This document shows, piece after piece, positions 53,078 to 60,640 of a stretch of 64,000 bases of DNA. The DNA lies in assembly GCF_039545135.1 (NCBI RefSeq), contig NZ_BAABRU010000002.1:248001-312000 (forward strand). The letters run 5' to 3'. Source of the DNA: Herpetosiphon gulosus. GTDB lineage: Bacteria; Chloroflexota; Chloroflexia; Chloroflexales; Herpetosiphonaceae. Positions within the stretch are counted from its first letter, which is position 1. The number at the start of each line of letters is the position of its first letter. The position numbers and the translations under genes are program-made. The notes under the pieces are model-generated. The model searched no databases and was not told where the DNA came from. It was given only the letters and a program-made list of their open reading frames with translations.

Positions 53078-54763
53078 ATGAGTTTGAAGATTGACCCACG
53101 CGATTGGGCAACAGTTCAGCCCTACTACGATTCACTTGCAGCCGAGGAGCTTACGGCTGCCAATGCAACTGCTTGGTTAGGCCGTTGGAGTGAGTTGGAA
53201 GCCCATCTACAAGAATTTGGCTTCAAGGCCTATCGGGCGATGACCGAAAATACCCAAGATCAGGCTGCCGAAGAGCTGTACCTCTACACGATTGAGGAGT
53301 TAACCCCTAAATCTAAAGTTGCCGCCCAAATTCTCAAAGAAAAAATCTTGGCACTTGATCCAGCGTTGTTGCCAGTCGAAATGCAAGAAATGCTGCGGCG
53401 GTTTCATGCTGAAGCCAATTTGTTCCGTGAAGCAAATGTGGCGCTGCTGACCGAAGTTGATCGCTTGAGCGCCGAATTTAGCAAGTTGATGGGCGCAATG
53501 AGCGTTGAGTGGCAAGGCGAAACCCTGACCATGCAAGCAGTGGTCAAGCTATTTAGCGACCCTGATCGTAGTATTCGCGAAGCTGCGTTTAATGCCTACT
53601 ACAGCCGCTTCTTACACGATCGCGCTGCCTTCAACGAGATTTATCTCAAGCAACTTAAGCTGCGCCGCCAAATTGCCACCAACGCCAACAAAGCCAGCTA
53701 CTTGGATTACGTGTGGGATTTGTATGGCCGCTTCGATTACACGCCCGCCGATTGCCGTACTTTCCACGATGCAATCGAGCATGAAGTTGTGCCCTTGGTT
53801 GAAAAATGGTTGACCGTGCGCCAGCAGGAATTAGGCGTTGATAGCTTGCGGCCTTGGGATATGATGGTCGATTCACAATCGCGCCCCGCCTTAACTCCCT
53901 TCCAGCATGCCGATGAGCTGGAAAGCGTCTGCCAAACGATCTTCGATCGAGTTGATCCTGAGTTGGGAGCGCAATACACCCGCATGCGTGACGGCTGGCT
54001 CGATTTGGCATCGCGGCCTGGTAAAGCGCCTGGCGGCTATTGCGGCGGTATGTTTGTTTCCAAAGTGCCCTACATTTTCATGAATGCGGTTGGCACTCAT
54101 GATGATGTCCAAACGATGTTGCACGAAGGTGGCCATGCATTCCACTTTATGGAATCATCAGCAACCAACGGCCTAATTTGGAATTACGATGGGCCAACTG
54201 AATTCTGCGAAGTGGCTTCGATGGCTATGGAATTGTTGGCAGCACCCTATTTGTCCAAGGATCAAGGTGGCTTCTACAGCGAAACCGATGCTCGGCGCGC
54301 TCGCGCTGAGCATCTTTGGAGCATGCTCAACTTCTTGCCATATATGGCAACCGTCGATGCCTTCCAACACTGGGTCTATATCGAAGCGCCCGAAGATGTA
54401 ACTGCCGAGCAGCTTGATGCTGTTTGGAAAGATCTCTATCAGCGCTTTATGAGCGTCGTTGATTGGAGTGGCTTGGAGGATGTGCATACTACAGGTTGGC
54501 ATCGCAAGCAGCATATTTTTGAAGCACCGCTGTATTATGTTGAATATGGCTTGGCCCAATTGGGTGCACAACAAGTTTGGCGCAATGCGATGAATGATCA
54601 AGCCCAAGCGGTGGCTCAATATCGTTCAGCTTTGGCCTTGGGTAATACCAAACCCCTGAGCCAATTGTTTGCTGCGGCTGGGGCAAAATTTGCCTTTGAT
54701 CGTGAAACCGTGGGCGAATTGGCCCGCTTGGTTGATCAACATCTGACAGCGCTCCACGATTAA
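53078..54763 (+). CDS. M3-family oligoendopeptidase (PepF-like)
   Basis: The 561-residue metalloprotease has the zinc motif HEGGHAFHF (HExxH type; HEGGH) near residue 350, and Glu ligand in the GPTEFCEVASMAMELL stretch, where FCEVAS is diagnostic for M3. The C-terminal half is the helical M3 fold. These cytoplasmic enzymes cut short peptides of about 7-17 residues. It is preceded by CAAGGAG and stands between the tRNA-Val terminator and its own terminator at 54781. Confidence 0.93.
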   Translation: MSLKIDPRDWATVQPYYDSLAAEELTAANATAWLGRWSELEAHLQEFGFKAYRAMTENTQDQAAEELYLYTIEELTPKSKVAAQILKEKILALDPALLPVEMQEMLRRFHAEANLFREANVALLTEVDRLSAEFSKLMGAMSVEWQGETLTMQAVVKLFSDPDRSIREAAFNAYYSRFLHDRAAFNEIYLKQLKLRRQIATNANKASYLDYVWDLYGRFDYTPADCRTFHDAIEHEVVPLVEKWLTVRQQELGVDSLRPWDMMVDSQSRPALTPFQHADELESVCQTIFDRVDPELGAQYTRMRDGWLDLASRPGKAPGGYCGGMFVSKVPYIFMNAVGTHDDVQTMLHEGGHAFHFMESSATNGLIWNYDGPTEFCEVASMAMELLAAPYLSKDQGGFYSETDARRARAEHLWSMLNFLPYMATVDAFQHWVYIEAPEDVTAEQLDAVWKDLYQRFMSVVDWSGLEDVHTTGWHRKQHIFEAPLYYVEYGLAQLGAQQVWRNAMNDQAQAVAQYRSALALGNTKPLSQLFAAAGAKFAFDRETVGELARLVDQHLTALHD

Positions 54764-54780
54764 TTGGATTGATTACTGCT

Positions 54781-54818
54781 CCCCTGCACATGATTGGTTT
54801 CTGTGCAGGGGGTTTTTA
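54781..54818 (+). terminator. Terminator after M3 peptidase
   Basis: CCCCTGCACA (54781-54790) pairs with TGTGCAGGGG (54802-54811), then GGTTTTTATT. Confidence 0.88.
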
Positions 54819-54837
54819 TTTAAGAGGAATTTAGTTT

Positions 54838-54952
54838 TGTATCCACGAAGCGCACGAAGGGCACGAAGGGAGGCTTGTTCTCGGGCATTGGCTGGTACTT
54901 CAGACATCCAAATAATTAACCCTTAGCGTTCTTCGCGCTCTTCGTGGTTAAA
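54838..54952. repeat. Dispersed CACGAAG-type intergenic repeat, copy 2
   Basis: Terminal inverted repeats CCACGAAG (54843-54850) and CTTCGTGG (54940-54947) enclose repeated GCACGAAGG units, a middle block ATTGGCTGGTACTTCAG (54887-54903) and GCGTTCTTCGCGCTC. It matches copy 1 at 13099-13202 in order and content. Confidence 0.65.
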
Positions 54953-55028
54953 TTAAAAACTAGTCGCTCAGCTTATCGTAGGTATAATTACGCATTATCA
55001 AACTGATTGATCAAACGATGAGGCCTAT

Positions 55029-55496
55029 ATGAATCAGAAACCTGAAGGCTGTTTATGGTGTGAGTATCGTGGGCCAGTTTTGGCTGGCGAAATTATTACG
55101 GTGGTCAATCCGCAAGTGACCTTGCAGCATGAGCTACGGCGTTGCCCGACCTGTCGTGAGGCAATGGTGGATATTCGCTGGCCCGACCGAATTGTGCGGC
55201 GCAAGGTACGTGAATCGCCGCGTCGGTTTCGGCGCTCGCTGTGGGTGGTGATTTATCCGGTCGAATGTGCCTGGTGTGGCAGCCATAACACTGATGCCTA
55301 TGAAGTCAATGCGACAGTTTCCAATCCGGTGAGTACGCGTTTCAAATATGATATTTATCGTTGTTTAGATTGCCAACGGCCAAATGCCATTTCCTATTTG
55401 GGGGAAGTCTATGTGCATCGTGCCGATCAAGACAAAGAATTCTTTTCGTTGTGGCATTTAGACCCCGAATCTGAGCAAAGCGAGCCAAGCGCATAG
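55029..55496 (+). CDS. Double zinc-ribbon protein of unknown function
   Basis: The 155-residue soluble protein has two similar halves. Each contains two CxxC-type pairs: CLWC and CPTC in the first half (about 8-42), CAWC and CLDC in the second (about 80-116), so two zinc ribbons are likely. The middle is basic (RRKVRESPRRFRRS), suggesting nucleic acid or protein binding. No named family is recognised. It is upstream of the Rieske operon but separated from it by its own promoter. Confidence 0.7.
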   Translation: MNQKPEGCLWCEYRGPVLAGEIITVVNPQVTLQHELRRCPTCREAMVDIRWPDRIVRRKVRESPRRFRRSLWVVIYPVECAWCGSHNTDAYEVNATVSNPVSTRFKYDIYRCLDCQRPNAISYLGEVYVHRADQDKEFFSLWHLDPESEQSEPSA

Positions 55497-55585
55497 CTGA
55501 AAAAACAGCCAAATTAGCCAAAAACTGGCATGGTCGAATTGCGAAATAGCCCTTTATAAAGGCAAAAAATCGCTGTACTATGCGT

Positions 55586-55657
55586 TTGACGCTCCTTTGT
55601 GCAATGTGTTACAATACCGAGTGACCCCGCCTCAGCGTCTGTGCGCGGTATTTTTTT
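55586..55657 (+). promoter_or_regulatory. Rieske operon promoter with leader terminator-like hairpin
   Basis: TTGACG (55586-55591) and an extended -10 TGTTACAAT (55607-55615) are spaced by 18 bp. After the expected start near 55622, ACCCCGC (55624-55630) pairs with GCGCGGT (55643-55649) with one mismatch, followed by seven T (55651-55657). This is an intrinsic-terminator-like structure in the leader, about 50 nt before the Rieske start. Confidence 0.6.
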
Positions 55658-55709
55658 GACATTGCCACGATATCCAAACGACAACCAAGGCGGCTAGGAG
55701 AACCTAATA

Positions 55710-56429
55710 ATGGCTGAAAACCCGAAACAATCTGGAGGGCGGCGGATCGTCTCGCAGGCCGAAGCAGAGGCAGTGACTGCTAAAGCAGGTGTTAGCTCTG
55801 TGACCCGTACCAAAGTTGGCAAGCCGGTTGGCGAGCGGCTAGGGCTCAATCGGCGCGAATTTATGGCTTATGCGACGGCTGGCTCATTGGCAGTGTTAAC
55901 TGCGCTTGGGCTGGGCACAATGATTTCGCCCAACAAAGACGACGAATTAGTTCAAGCATTAACTGGTGGCGGCGGGTGGATTCCAGGTGGATTTGCCTAC
56001 CCACGGATTAAAAAAGGCCAGTTTGGCGGTAAATTTACCCTGGCTCGTAGCGGCGAAAGCTACTCGCTCGAAGAAGCCCCAGAATTAAACTCTACTGGTA
56101 AATTTTTCATTGTTAAGGTCGATAAAGCCAAAGGTGAAACTGAAAACGGGATCGTCGCAACCAACGATAATAACGTTGGGGTCGAGACCAGTGATGGTGG
56201 CTATTTGATTGCAATCTATCAAGTATGTACCCACTTAGGCTGTTTGATTCCTTTCCAAACATCACAAAATCGCTTTATCTGCCCATGTCATGGCTCGACG
56301 TTTGAACGTAACAGTCATTTCGTGCTTGGTCCTGCGCCGCGAAACCTTGATCAGTTTCCGATTACTATCGAAGATGGCGCATTGGTTGTAGACACTGGGA
56401 AAAAGAAGACGGGTCTAACTCACGGCTAG
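55710..56429 (+). CDS. Rieske iron-sulfur protein of a cytochrome bc-type complex
   Basis: The 239-residue protein has a twin-Arg signal-anchor (LNRREFMAYA) with membrane helix near 52-72, then the Rieske fold with cluster ligands in CTHLGC (near 174) and CPCHGS (near 193). The Tat-type signal fits export of the folded [2Fe-2S] domain to the outer face. It accepts electrons from menaquinol and passes them to a cytochrome c, here probably the diheme protein encoded two genes downstream. SD AGGAG precedes ATG 55710, and cytochrome b follows after 27 bp. Confidence 0.95.
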   Translation: MAENPKQSGGRRIVSQAEAEAVTAKAGVSSVTRTKVGKPVGERLGLNRREFMAYATAGSLAVLTALGLGTMISPNKDDELVQALTGGGGWIPGGFAYPRIKKGQFGGKFTLARSGESYSLEEAPELNSTGKFFIVKVDKAKGETENGIVATNDNNVGVETSDGGYLIAIYQVCTHLGCLIPFQTSQNRFICPCHGSTFERNSHFVLGPAPRNLDQFPITIEDGALVVDTGKKKTGLTHG

Positions 56430-56456
56430 TTTGCCCAGTCACGAAGGAGTTTCCGT

Positions 56457-58145
56457 ATGGCTGTATCGCCTGAAAGCAAGCGCAAGGGCTTCGGTGGCTG
56501 GCTAACCGAGGTTAGCCGCTCGTTCTTCCCTTCAATGGGGGCACGAGAGTGGCGCGAAACGCTCCGTGGTGAGCCAGCACCACGCCCAAACCCACGGATG
56601 CGGGTGCACTCAAATAGTTTTTGGTATCACATTCGCCCACGTTCGTTATCTGAAGAAGCCACCGCATGGTACTACACCATGGGGCTTGGCTGGATGTCGT
56701 TTTTCTTCTTTGTGCTTGAGGCGATTACTGGTCTCGTTTTGATGATCTATTACTCGCCATCGCCCAACGAAGCTTACGCCACCATGACCCAGATTATGAA
56801 CGATGTGCCGCTCGGCGGCCTGATGCGGAATGTTCACCGCTTAGGGGCGCACTTTATGGTTGCAGTGGTGATTTTACACATGCTGCGAACCTACTTTACG
56901 GCCTCGTATAAAGCTCCGCGCCAGTTTATCTGGTTTACGGGGATGATCCTGCTCTTTATGACGCTATTGTTGTCGTTCTCTGGCTATCTCTTGCCATGGG
57001 ACCAATTGGCGTTCTGGGCGGTGACGATTGGTTCGTCGATGGCCGATGCTGCACCTGGAGTCGGGCCGGCAATTGGCCGCTTGCTCCGTGGTGGCGCTGA
57101 AATTGGCGCGGGCGCACTCTTGCGCTTCTACTTGCTTCACATCTTTATGTTGCCAATGCTGACGATTATTTTCATCAGTATTCACTATTATGCAGTGCGC
57201 AAGCAAGAAATCTCGCCAATTCACGAATTGTTTGAAAATAAAAAACCAACCAAGCGCAAAATCCCCTTCTTGCCTGATCAAGTGTTCTTTGAGTTGGCAG
57301 TGATTGTGGTGTTGACCTTTGCCTTTATCTTTATCAACAACTTCTTCTGGGATGCCAAGCTGGAAAATCACGCCAACGCTTTGGAAACCCCGCAACACAC
57401 CCAAGCACCATGGTACTTCTTCTGGTTGCAAGGGATGTTGAAGCTTGGTGATAAGATCGTTTGGGGTTTGGGCATCGCTGGGATCATTTTCGGCGCATTG
57501 TTCCTCTTGCCATACATCGACCGCAACCCTTCACGCCGCTTCAAAGATCGCAAATTTGCGGTTGCTGGCGGAATCGTTTCGTTGATCGTCTTTATTGTGG
57601 TTTCGTATGGTGGTTTGCCCGCCTTCGGGATTCAAAAAGTTGGTTCGAACGAATTGGCCGTGTCATATGTGCCAGTTGAAGGCGAAGGTCGCGTGATGGA
57701 AGTGCCATTCGACCAAGTGCCTCAAGAAAAATTTGTCTATAAAGTCTATTACGATGCAGCAGTTGGTGACTTCAAAGAAGGTGAGTTTGGGGTAGCCGAA
57801 GGGCCATTGCCAGAAGCACTCTCGCCTGTCTTCAAAGAAATGTTGCTCGAACTCAAGCACGATGTGCAAAAATGGGCTGAATATGACGTGTTGTTTGTTC
57901 GCCCAACGGTAACCTTGACGATTGAGCCATGGCTCTATCAACAAAAAACCGATGCTGCCGAATTTTCAACAGCAGTCGATGGGCTTCTGCAAAAACGTGT
58001 AACCTTGGATATGGAATGGACGACGGCGGGCTATGATGCCGAAGGTAATTTGGTAGAAACCCCTGAAAAGAGCCGTTATACCCAATATAAGTTCCTGAAC
58101 CGCAATGGGGTTGTTCACGTTGGCGATACAGAACCACGAAACTAA
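56457..58145 (+). CDS. Cytochrome b (b6/subunit IV fusion) with a long C-terminal extension
   Basis: The 562-residue protein first carries the b6-like part with heme-ligand His in NVHRLGAHFMV (near 122-128) and LLHIFMLP (near 222), and GYLLPWDQ. The subunit-IV-like part follows, with the Qo-site motif TQAPWYFFWLQGM where PEWY would be expected (here APWY), to about residue 390. After the last helix (VAGGIVSLIVFIVVSYGG) come some 170 soluble residues (about 395-562) with no recognised domain, predicted outside or in the cytoplasm depending on topology. The protein oxidises menaquinol and recycles electrons across the membrane. It is downstream of the Rieske gene and upstream of the diheme cytochrome c. 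Confidence 0.93.
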   Translation: MAVSPESKRKGFGGWLTEVSRSFFPSMGAREWRETLRGEPAPRPNPRMRVHSNSFWYHIRPRSLSEEATAWYYTMGLGWMSFFFFVLEAITGLVLMIYYSPSPNEAYATMTQIMNDVPLGGLMRNVHRLGAHFMVAVVILHMLRTYFTASYKAPRQFIWFTGMILLFMTLLLSFSGYLLPWDQLAFWAVTIGSSMADAAPGVGPAIGRLLRGGAEIGAGALLRFYLLHIFMLPMLTIIFISIHYYAVRKQEISPIHELFENKKPTKRKIPFLPDQVFFELAVIVVLTFAFIFINNFFWDAKLENHANALETPQHTQAPWYFFWLQGMLKLGDKIVWGLGIAGIIFGALFLLPYIDRNPSRRFKDRKFAVAGGIVSLIVFIVVSYGGLPAFGIQKVGSNELAVSYVPVEGEGRVMEVPFDQVPQEKFVYKVYYDAAVGDFKEGEFGVAEGPLPEALSPVFKEMLLELKHDVQKWAEYDVLFVRPTVTLTIEPWLYQQKTDAAEFSTAVDGLLQKRVTLDMEWTTAGYDAEGNLVETPEKSRYTQYKFLNRNGVVHVGDTEPRN

Positions 58146-58155
58146 GTTTTTTATC

Positions 58156-58183
58156 CACGGCCTAAGTTTGTGCTTGGGCCGTG
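58156..58183 (+). promoter_or_regulatory. Intercistronic hairpin between cytochrome b and cytochrome c
   Basis: CACGGCCTAAG (58156-58166) and CTTGGGCCGTG (58173-58183) pair over 11 positions with one G-T. It ends 6 nt before the SD AAGGA of the next gene, with no T-run. It may protect or process the mRNA. Confidence 0.55.
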
Positions 58184-58204
58184 TCGAATAAGGAAACACG
58201 TCCT

Positions 58205-59065
58205 ATGACGAAAAACATTGCAGTTTCGCTGCTGTTTACCCTCGCAACAGTTGCTTTGCTTGGCTTTATCTGGTTTGGCCAAACCAACGATCGGTTGGCA
58301 GCCACCAATTTGCGCCAAGATGCTTTGCAATTGGAGTTCGGGCAGCGTAACTACGAACAATATTGTGCCACCTGCCACGGCTTGGCTGGCGAAGGCCAAG
58401 GCCCAGGCAATAGAGGTGCCTCAACTCTGTCCGATTTGCAAGGGCGCTTAGGCCCAGGCACCGAAGCTTTTACTCGCGAAAACGGCATTCAGAAAAAATA
58501 CGGGTCGTTACGCAACTATGTTGAAGCAATTATTTCCTATGGCAAAACTGGCACAGCCATGCCCGCATGGAAATTGCAAGGCATGCGCGATGACCAAATC
58601 AAGGCGATCGCCGCATATGTGATGTCGATGCAAGGTGGTGCTATAACCCCAGCAGCCCTTGAGTCGGCTAAATCATGGTCGGCTACAACTGAAGCTGGTT
58701 TGCCACCAACCGCTACTCCCAATGAACCACCGTTGGATGATCCATTGGCGGAAGCTGGTAAGCAAACCTTCAATACCTACTGTATTAGCTGCCATAGCAA
58801 AACCGATGCAAGCGGGGCTGGCCCTGGCTTAGCTGGCTTGTTCGGCGAAAGCGGCACCAAGGCCTTTGGTACAACTCTACCCAACGGCAATCCAGTCGAT
58901 GACGCAAACGTCTTAGATTGGATCAAAAATGGTGGTGGTGGCCCAGGCGTTGGCCCAGATCCCCAAGATGGCGCTTCGTATGGTGCTATGCCACCACAAG
59001 GCCAAATCCTAAGTGATGATAAGATTCTCGAAGTCATCGCCTACTTGAAGACATTGACTCGTTAA
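58205..59065 (+). CDS. Diheme cytochrome c
   Basis: ATG 58205 lies 10 nt after AAGGA (58190-58194); a GTG at 58181 would be inside the hairpin. The 286-residue protein has an N-terminal membrane anchor (LLFTLATVALLGFIWFG) and two CxxCH heme sites: CATCHGLAGEG near 58 and CISCHSKTDASG near 197, with Met ligands likely in GTAMPAW and YGAMPPQG. It should take electrons from the Rieske protein outside the membrane. This combination resembles the diheme QcrC arrangement of Actinobacteria, but with a different gene order. Confidence 0.93.
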   Translation: MTKNIAVSLLFTLATVALLGFIWFGQTNDRLAATNLRQDALQLEFGQRNYEQYCATCHGLAGEGQGPGNRGASTLSDLQGRLGPGTEAFTRENGIQKKYGSLRNYVEAIISYGKTGTAMPAWKLQGMRDDQIKAIAAYVMSMQGGAITPAALESAKSWSATTEAGLPPTATPNEPPLDDPLAEAGKQTFNTYCISCHSKTDASGAGPGLAGLFGESGTKAFGTTLPNGNPVDDANVLDWIKNGGGGPGVGPDPQDGASYGAMPPQGQILSDDKILEVIAYLKTLTR

Positions 59066-59072
59066 AGCATGA

Positions 59073-59098
59073 GCTGGCGATGGCATGCTGTCGCCAGC
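59073..59098 (+). promoter_or_regulatory. Intercistronic hairpin after diheme cytochrome c
   Basis: GCTGGCGA (59073-59080) and TCGCCAGC (59091-59098) pair perfectly, ten bases apart. There is no T-run; the SD AAGGAGG of the next gene begins 13 nt later. Confidence 0.5.
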
Positions 59099-59125
59099 CT
59101 AAAAGCCTTCTAAGGAGGCCATTCA

Positions 59126-59806
59126 GTGAAAAAATGGTTGAATAACATAGGCGTGAGCATGCTTGATCTGGTCATCTTCGTGCCATTTGCCTTGATCTAC
59201 ACCATCTTTGGAGCAATCTGGACGACTAGCAGTGGCCCGTATATGGCTGGCGATCTTGCCACCGGATTGCAAATTAAAAAAGATATTATGTACTACTTGC
59301 TTTGGGCTTGCTCAATCGGTTATGCCGTATTGGCCAATACCATCGCCTTGTGGGGCAAGGCTGCTCGTGGTGGCTTGATCGCCTTTGTGGTTACCATAGG
59401 TGTGATGGTAGCGGTGTTCTTTGGCTTGACCTTTGGCACCCAAGCACTTGCTGCTACCATTCCGGCATCAACCAAAGTGGTCAGCATTGCGATTGGCGAT
59501 ATTTTGGTGCTGTTGCCCATCGTGACTGCCACAATCTTCTTCTTTATCGCTTGGATTGTGACTGGATTTAGCAATCACTTGCGCGGTCAACCTGTGGCTC
59601 AAGGCTTTGTGCGCTTGGGCGTAGCCTTGATGGTTATTCCGGTTATCCAGTTCTTCGTGATTGTGTTCTTGCCACGCTGGGACGACGAAGTACGTGGGGT
59701 TGTGTTTGTGCATGCCATGAGCTTGGGCTTGCTCTGGGGGTTGTTCCTCGGCGGCGGGCTTGGCTCGAATTTGCGCAAGCGCAGCGAAACTCCAGCAACT
59801 GCCTAA
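59126..59806 (+). CDS. Polytopic membrane protein in the Rieske operon, unknown function
   Basis: The GTG start at 59126 follows AAGGAGG by 7 nt. The 226-residue protein has about six hydrophobic segments (near 12-32, 50-70, 78-108, 122-145, 160-180 and 195-218). It has no recognised motif; its closeness to the complex (60 bp downstream of the cytochrome c) suggests a subunit or assembly factor. It ends at a strong terminator (59821). A role in the complex is inferred from context only. Confidence 0.75.
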   Translation: MKKWLNNIGVSMLDLVIFVPFALIYTIFGAIWTTSSGPYMAGDLATGLQIKKDIMYYLLWACSIGYAVLANTIALWGKAARGGLIAFVVTIGVMVAVFFGLTFGTQALAATIPASTKVVSIAIGDILVLLPIVTATIFFFIAWIVTGFSNHLRGQPVAQGFVRLGVALMVIPVIQFFVIVFLPRWDDEVRGVVFVHAMSLGLLWGLFLGGGLGSNLRKRSETPATA

Positions 59807-59820
59807 ATTGGTTTATTGTT

Positions 59821-59880
59821 AAAATACCTACTATTTCGGATTAGTAATTAATCTAGTGAAATAGTAGGTATTTTTGTTTT
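59821..59880 (+). terminator. Terminator of the Rieske operon
   Basis: AAAATACCTACTATTTC (59821-59837) pairs with GAAATAGTAGGTATTTTT (59858-59875), then further T-rich sequence to about 59880. Confidence 0.88.
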
Positions 59881-59997
59881 AATAAAAACTAAGTATGGAG
59901 TAAATTATGATTAGGAATAATATTGTATCAAATATTATAAAATATATTTATTAGATTTTAAATAATAGACTCTCATCTACCATTAATTAGTATTACA

Positions 59998-60026
59998 TTG
60001 ACAAGCTAATTCAATATAATTAGAAT
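59998..60026 (+). promoter_or_regulatory. Promoter of the small secreted-protein gene
   Basis: TTGACA (59998-60003) and TAGAAT (60021-60026) are 17 bp apart. Transcription should start near 60033. The region 59881-60064 is very AT-rich. Confidence 0.6.
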
Positions 60027-60076
60027 AAGCAAGTCTGAGATAAGTTGAGTAGGAAGGATTTTATATGTGAAGAATA

Positions 60077-60454
60077 TTGCTTTGTGCATTACTCATCGGT
60101 GCAAGCCTCTTTCATCAAGCAACTACACCTCAATCTGCGAGCGCTGCTACCCCTAATTGTCAAGGAACATCAATCCGTCCAGGTTTAATTACCTCTACAA
60201 ATAGAGTTCAAGGTATTACTAAAGTTGAATGCCAAGGAAACGTTTCAAAAATTGAAGTTTATGGTTATATATCATATGGATCAAATCATGTTCACAAAAC
60301 AAAAATTTGTTACAATACAAACTTTTGTTACGTCGAAGTGCAAGTTCCACGTATAGTAGGTACAACATATGGAACTGGTGGAATGGGCACTGTTACTGGT
60401 TATGATGGTCTGATCTGGACTTCTAGCTGGTCTGGTCCAAGCGGCAGCTTCTAA
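60077..60454 (+). CDS. Small secreted protein, AT-rich, with stop at codon 2 of natural start
   Basis: A perfect SD AGGAAGG (60051-60057) leads to ATG 60065, but the second codon is TGA. In the same frame the peptide continues RILLCALLIGASLF...QSASAATP, a full signal peptide with an AxA-type cleavage site. So the original start was probably 60065, and TGA is a nonsense mutation; TTG 60077 could still give a 125-residue protein with a truncated n-region. The mature part (about 100 residues) has four Cys, suggesting two disulfides, and no known domain. AT-rich composition unlike its neighbours suggests acquisition. It may be a pseudogene. Confidence 0.6.
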   Translation: MLCALLIGASLFHQATTPQSASAATPNCQGTSIRPGLITSTNRVQGITKVECQGNVSKIEVYGYISYGSNHVHKTKICYNTNFCYVEVQVPRIVGTTYGTGGMGTVTGYDGLIWTSSWSGPSGSF

Positions 60455-60498
60455 ACGCTAATTTGTTGTGAGTTTTAATCATACTTATCTCAGATATA

Positions 60499-60532
60499 GT
60501 CCATGGAGATCAACTCTCCATGGGCTTTTTTC
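60499..60532 (+). terminator. Terminator after the small secreted-protein gene
   Basis: CCATGGAGA (60501-60509) pairs with TCTCCATGG (60515-60523), followed by GCTTTTTTTC-like T-run. Confidence 0.88.
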
Positions 60533-60640
60533 TAATTCAAGTATCCAAATATTGATTGAATCTAAATTTGGGCTTGCATCTTGGTAGGGCAATAATGCAT
60601 AATATGCAATATCATGCATAGAGTTAGCAATGGAGTGGCT

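Noticed and set aside
1147-55553. Exact 15-mer TTGCGAAATAGCCCT upstream of the kinase gene (1147-1161) and of the Rieske operon (55539-55553)
   Set aside because: In 64 kb read on both strands a few shared 15-mers are expected by chance, and the flanks do not match. No third copy was seen.
58147-58156. TTATCCACG as a possible DnaA box
   Set aside because: Single site with one mismatch and no cluster or AT-rich unwinding region beside it.
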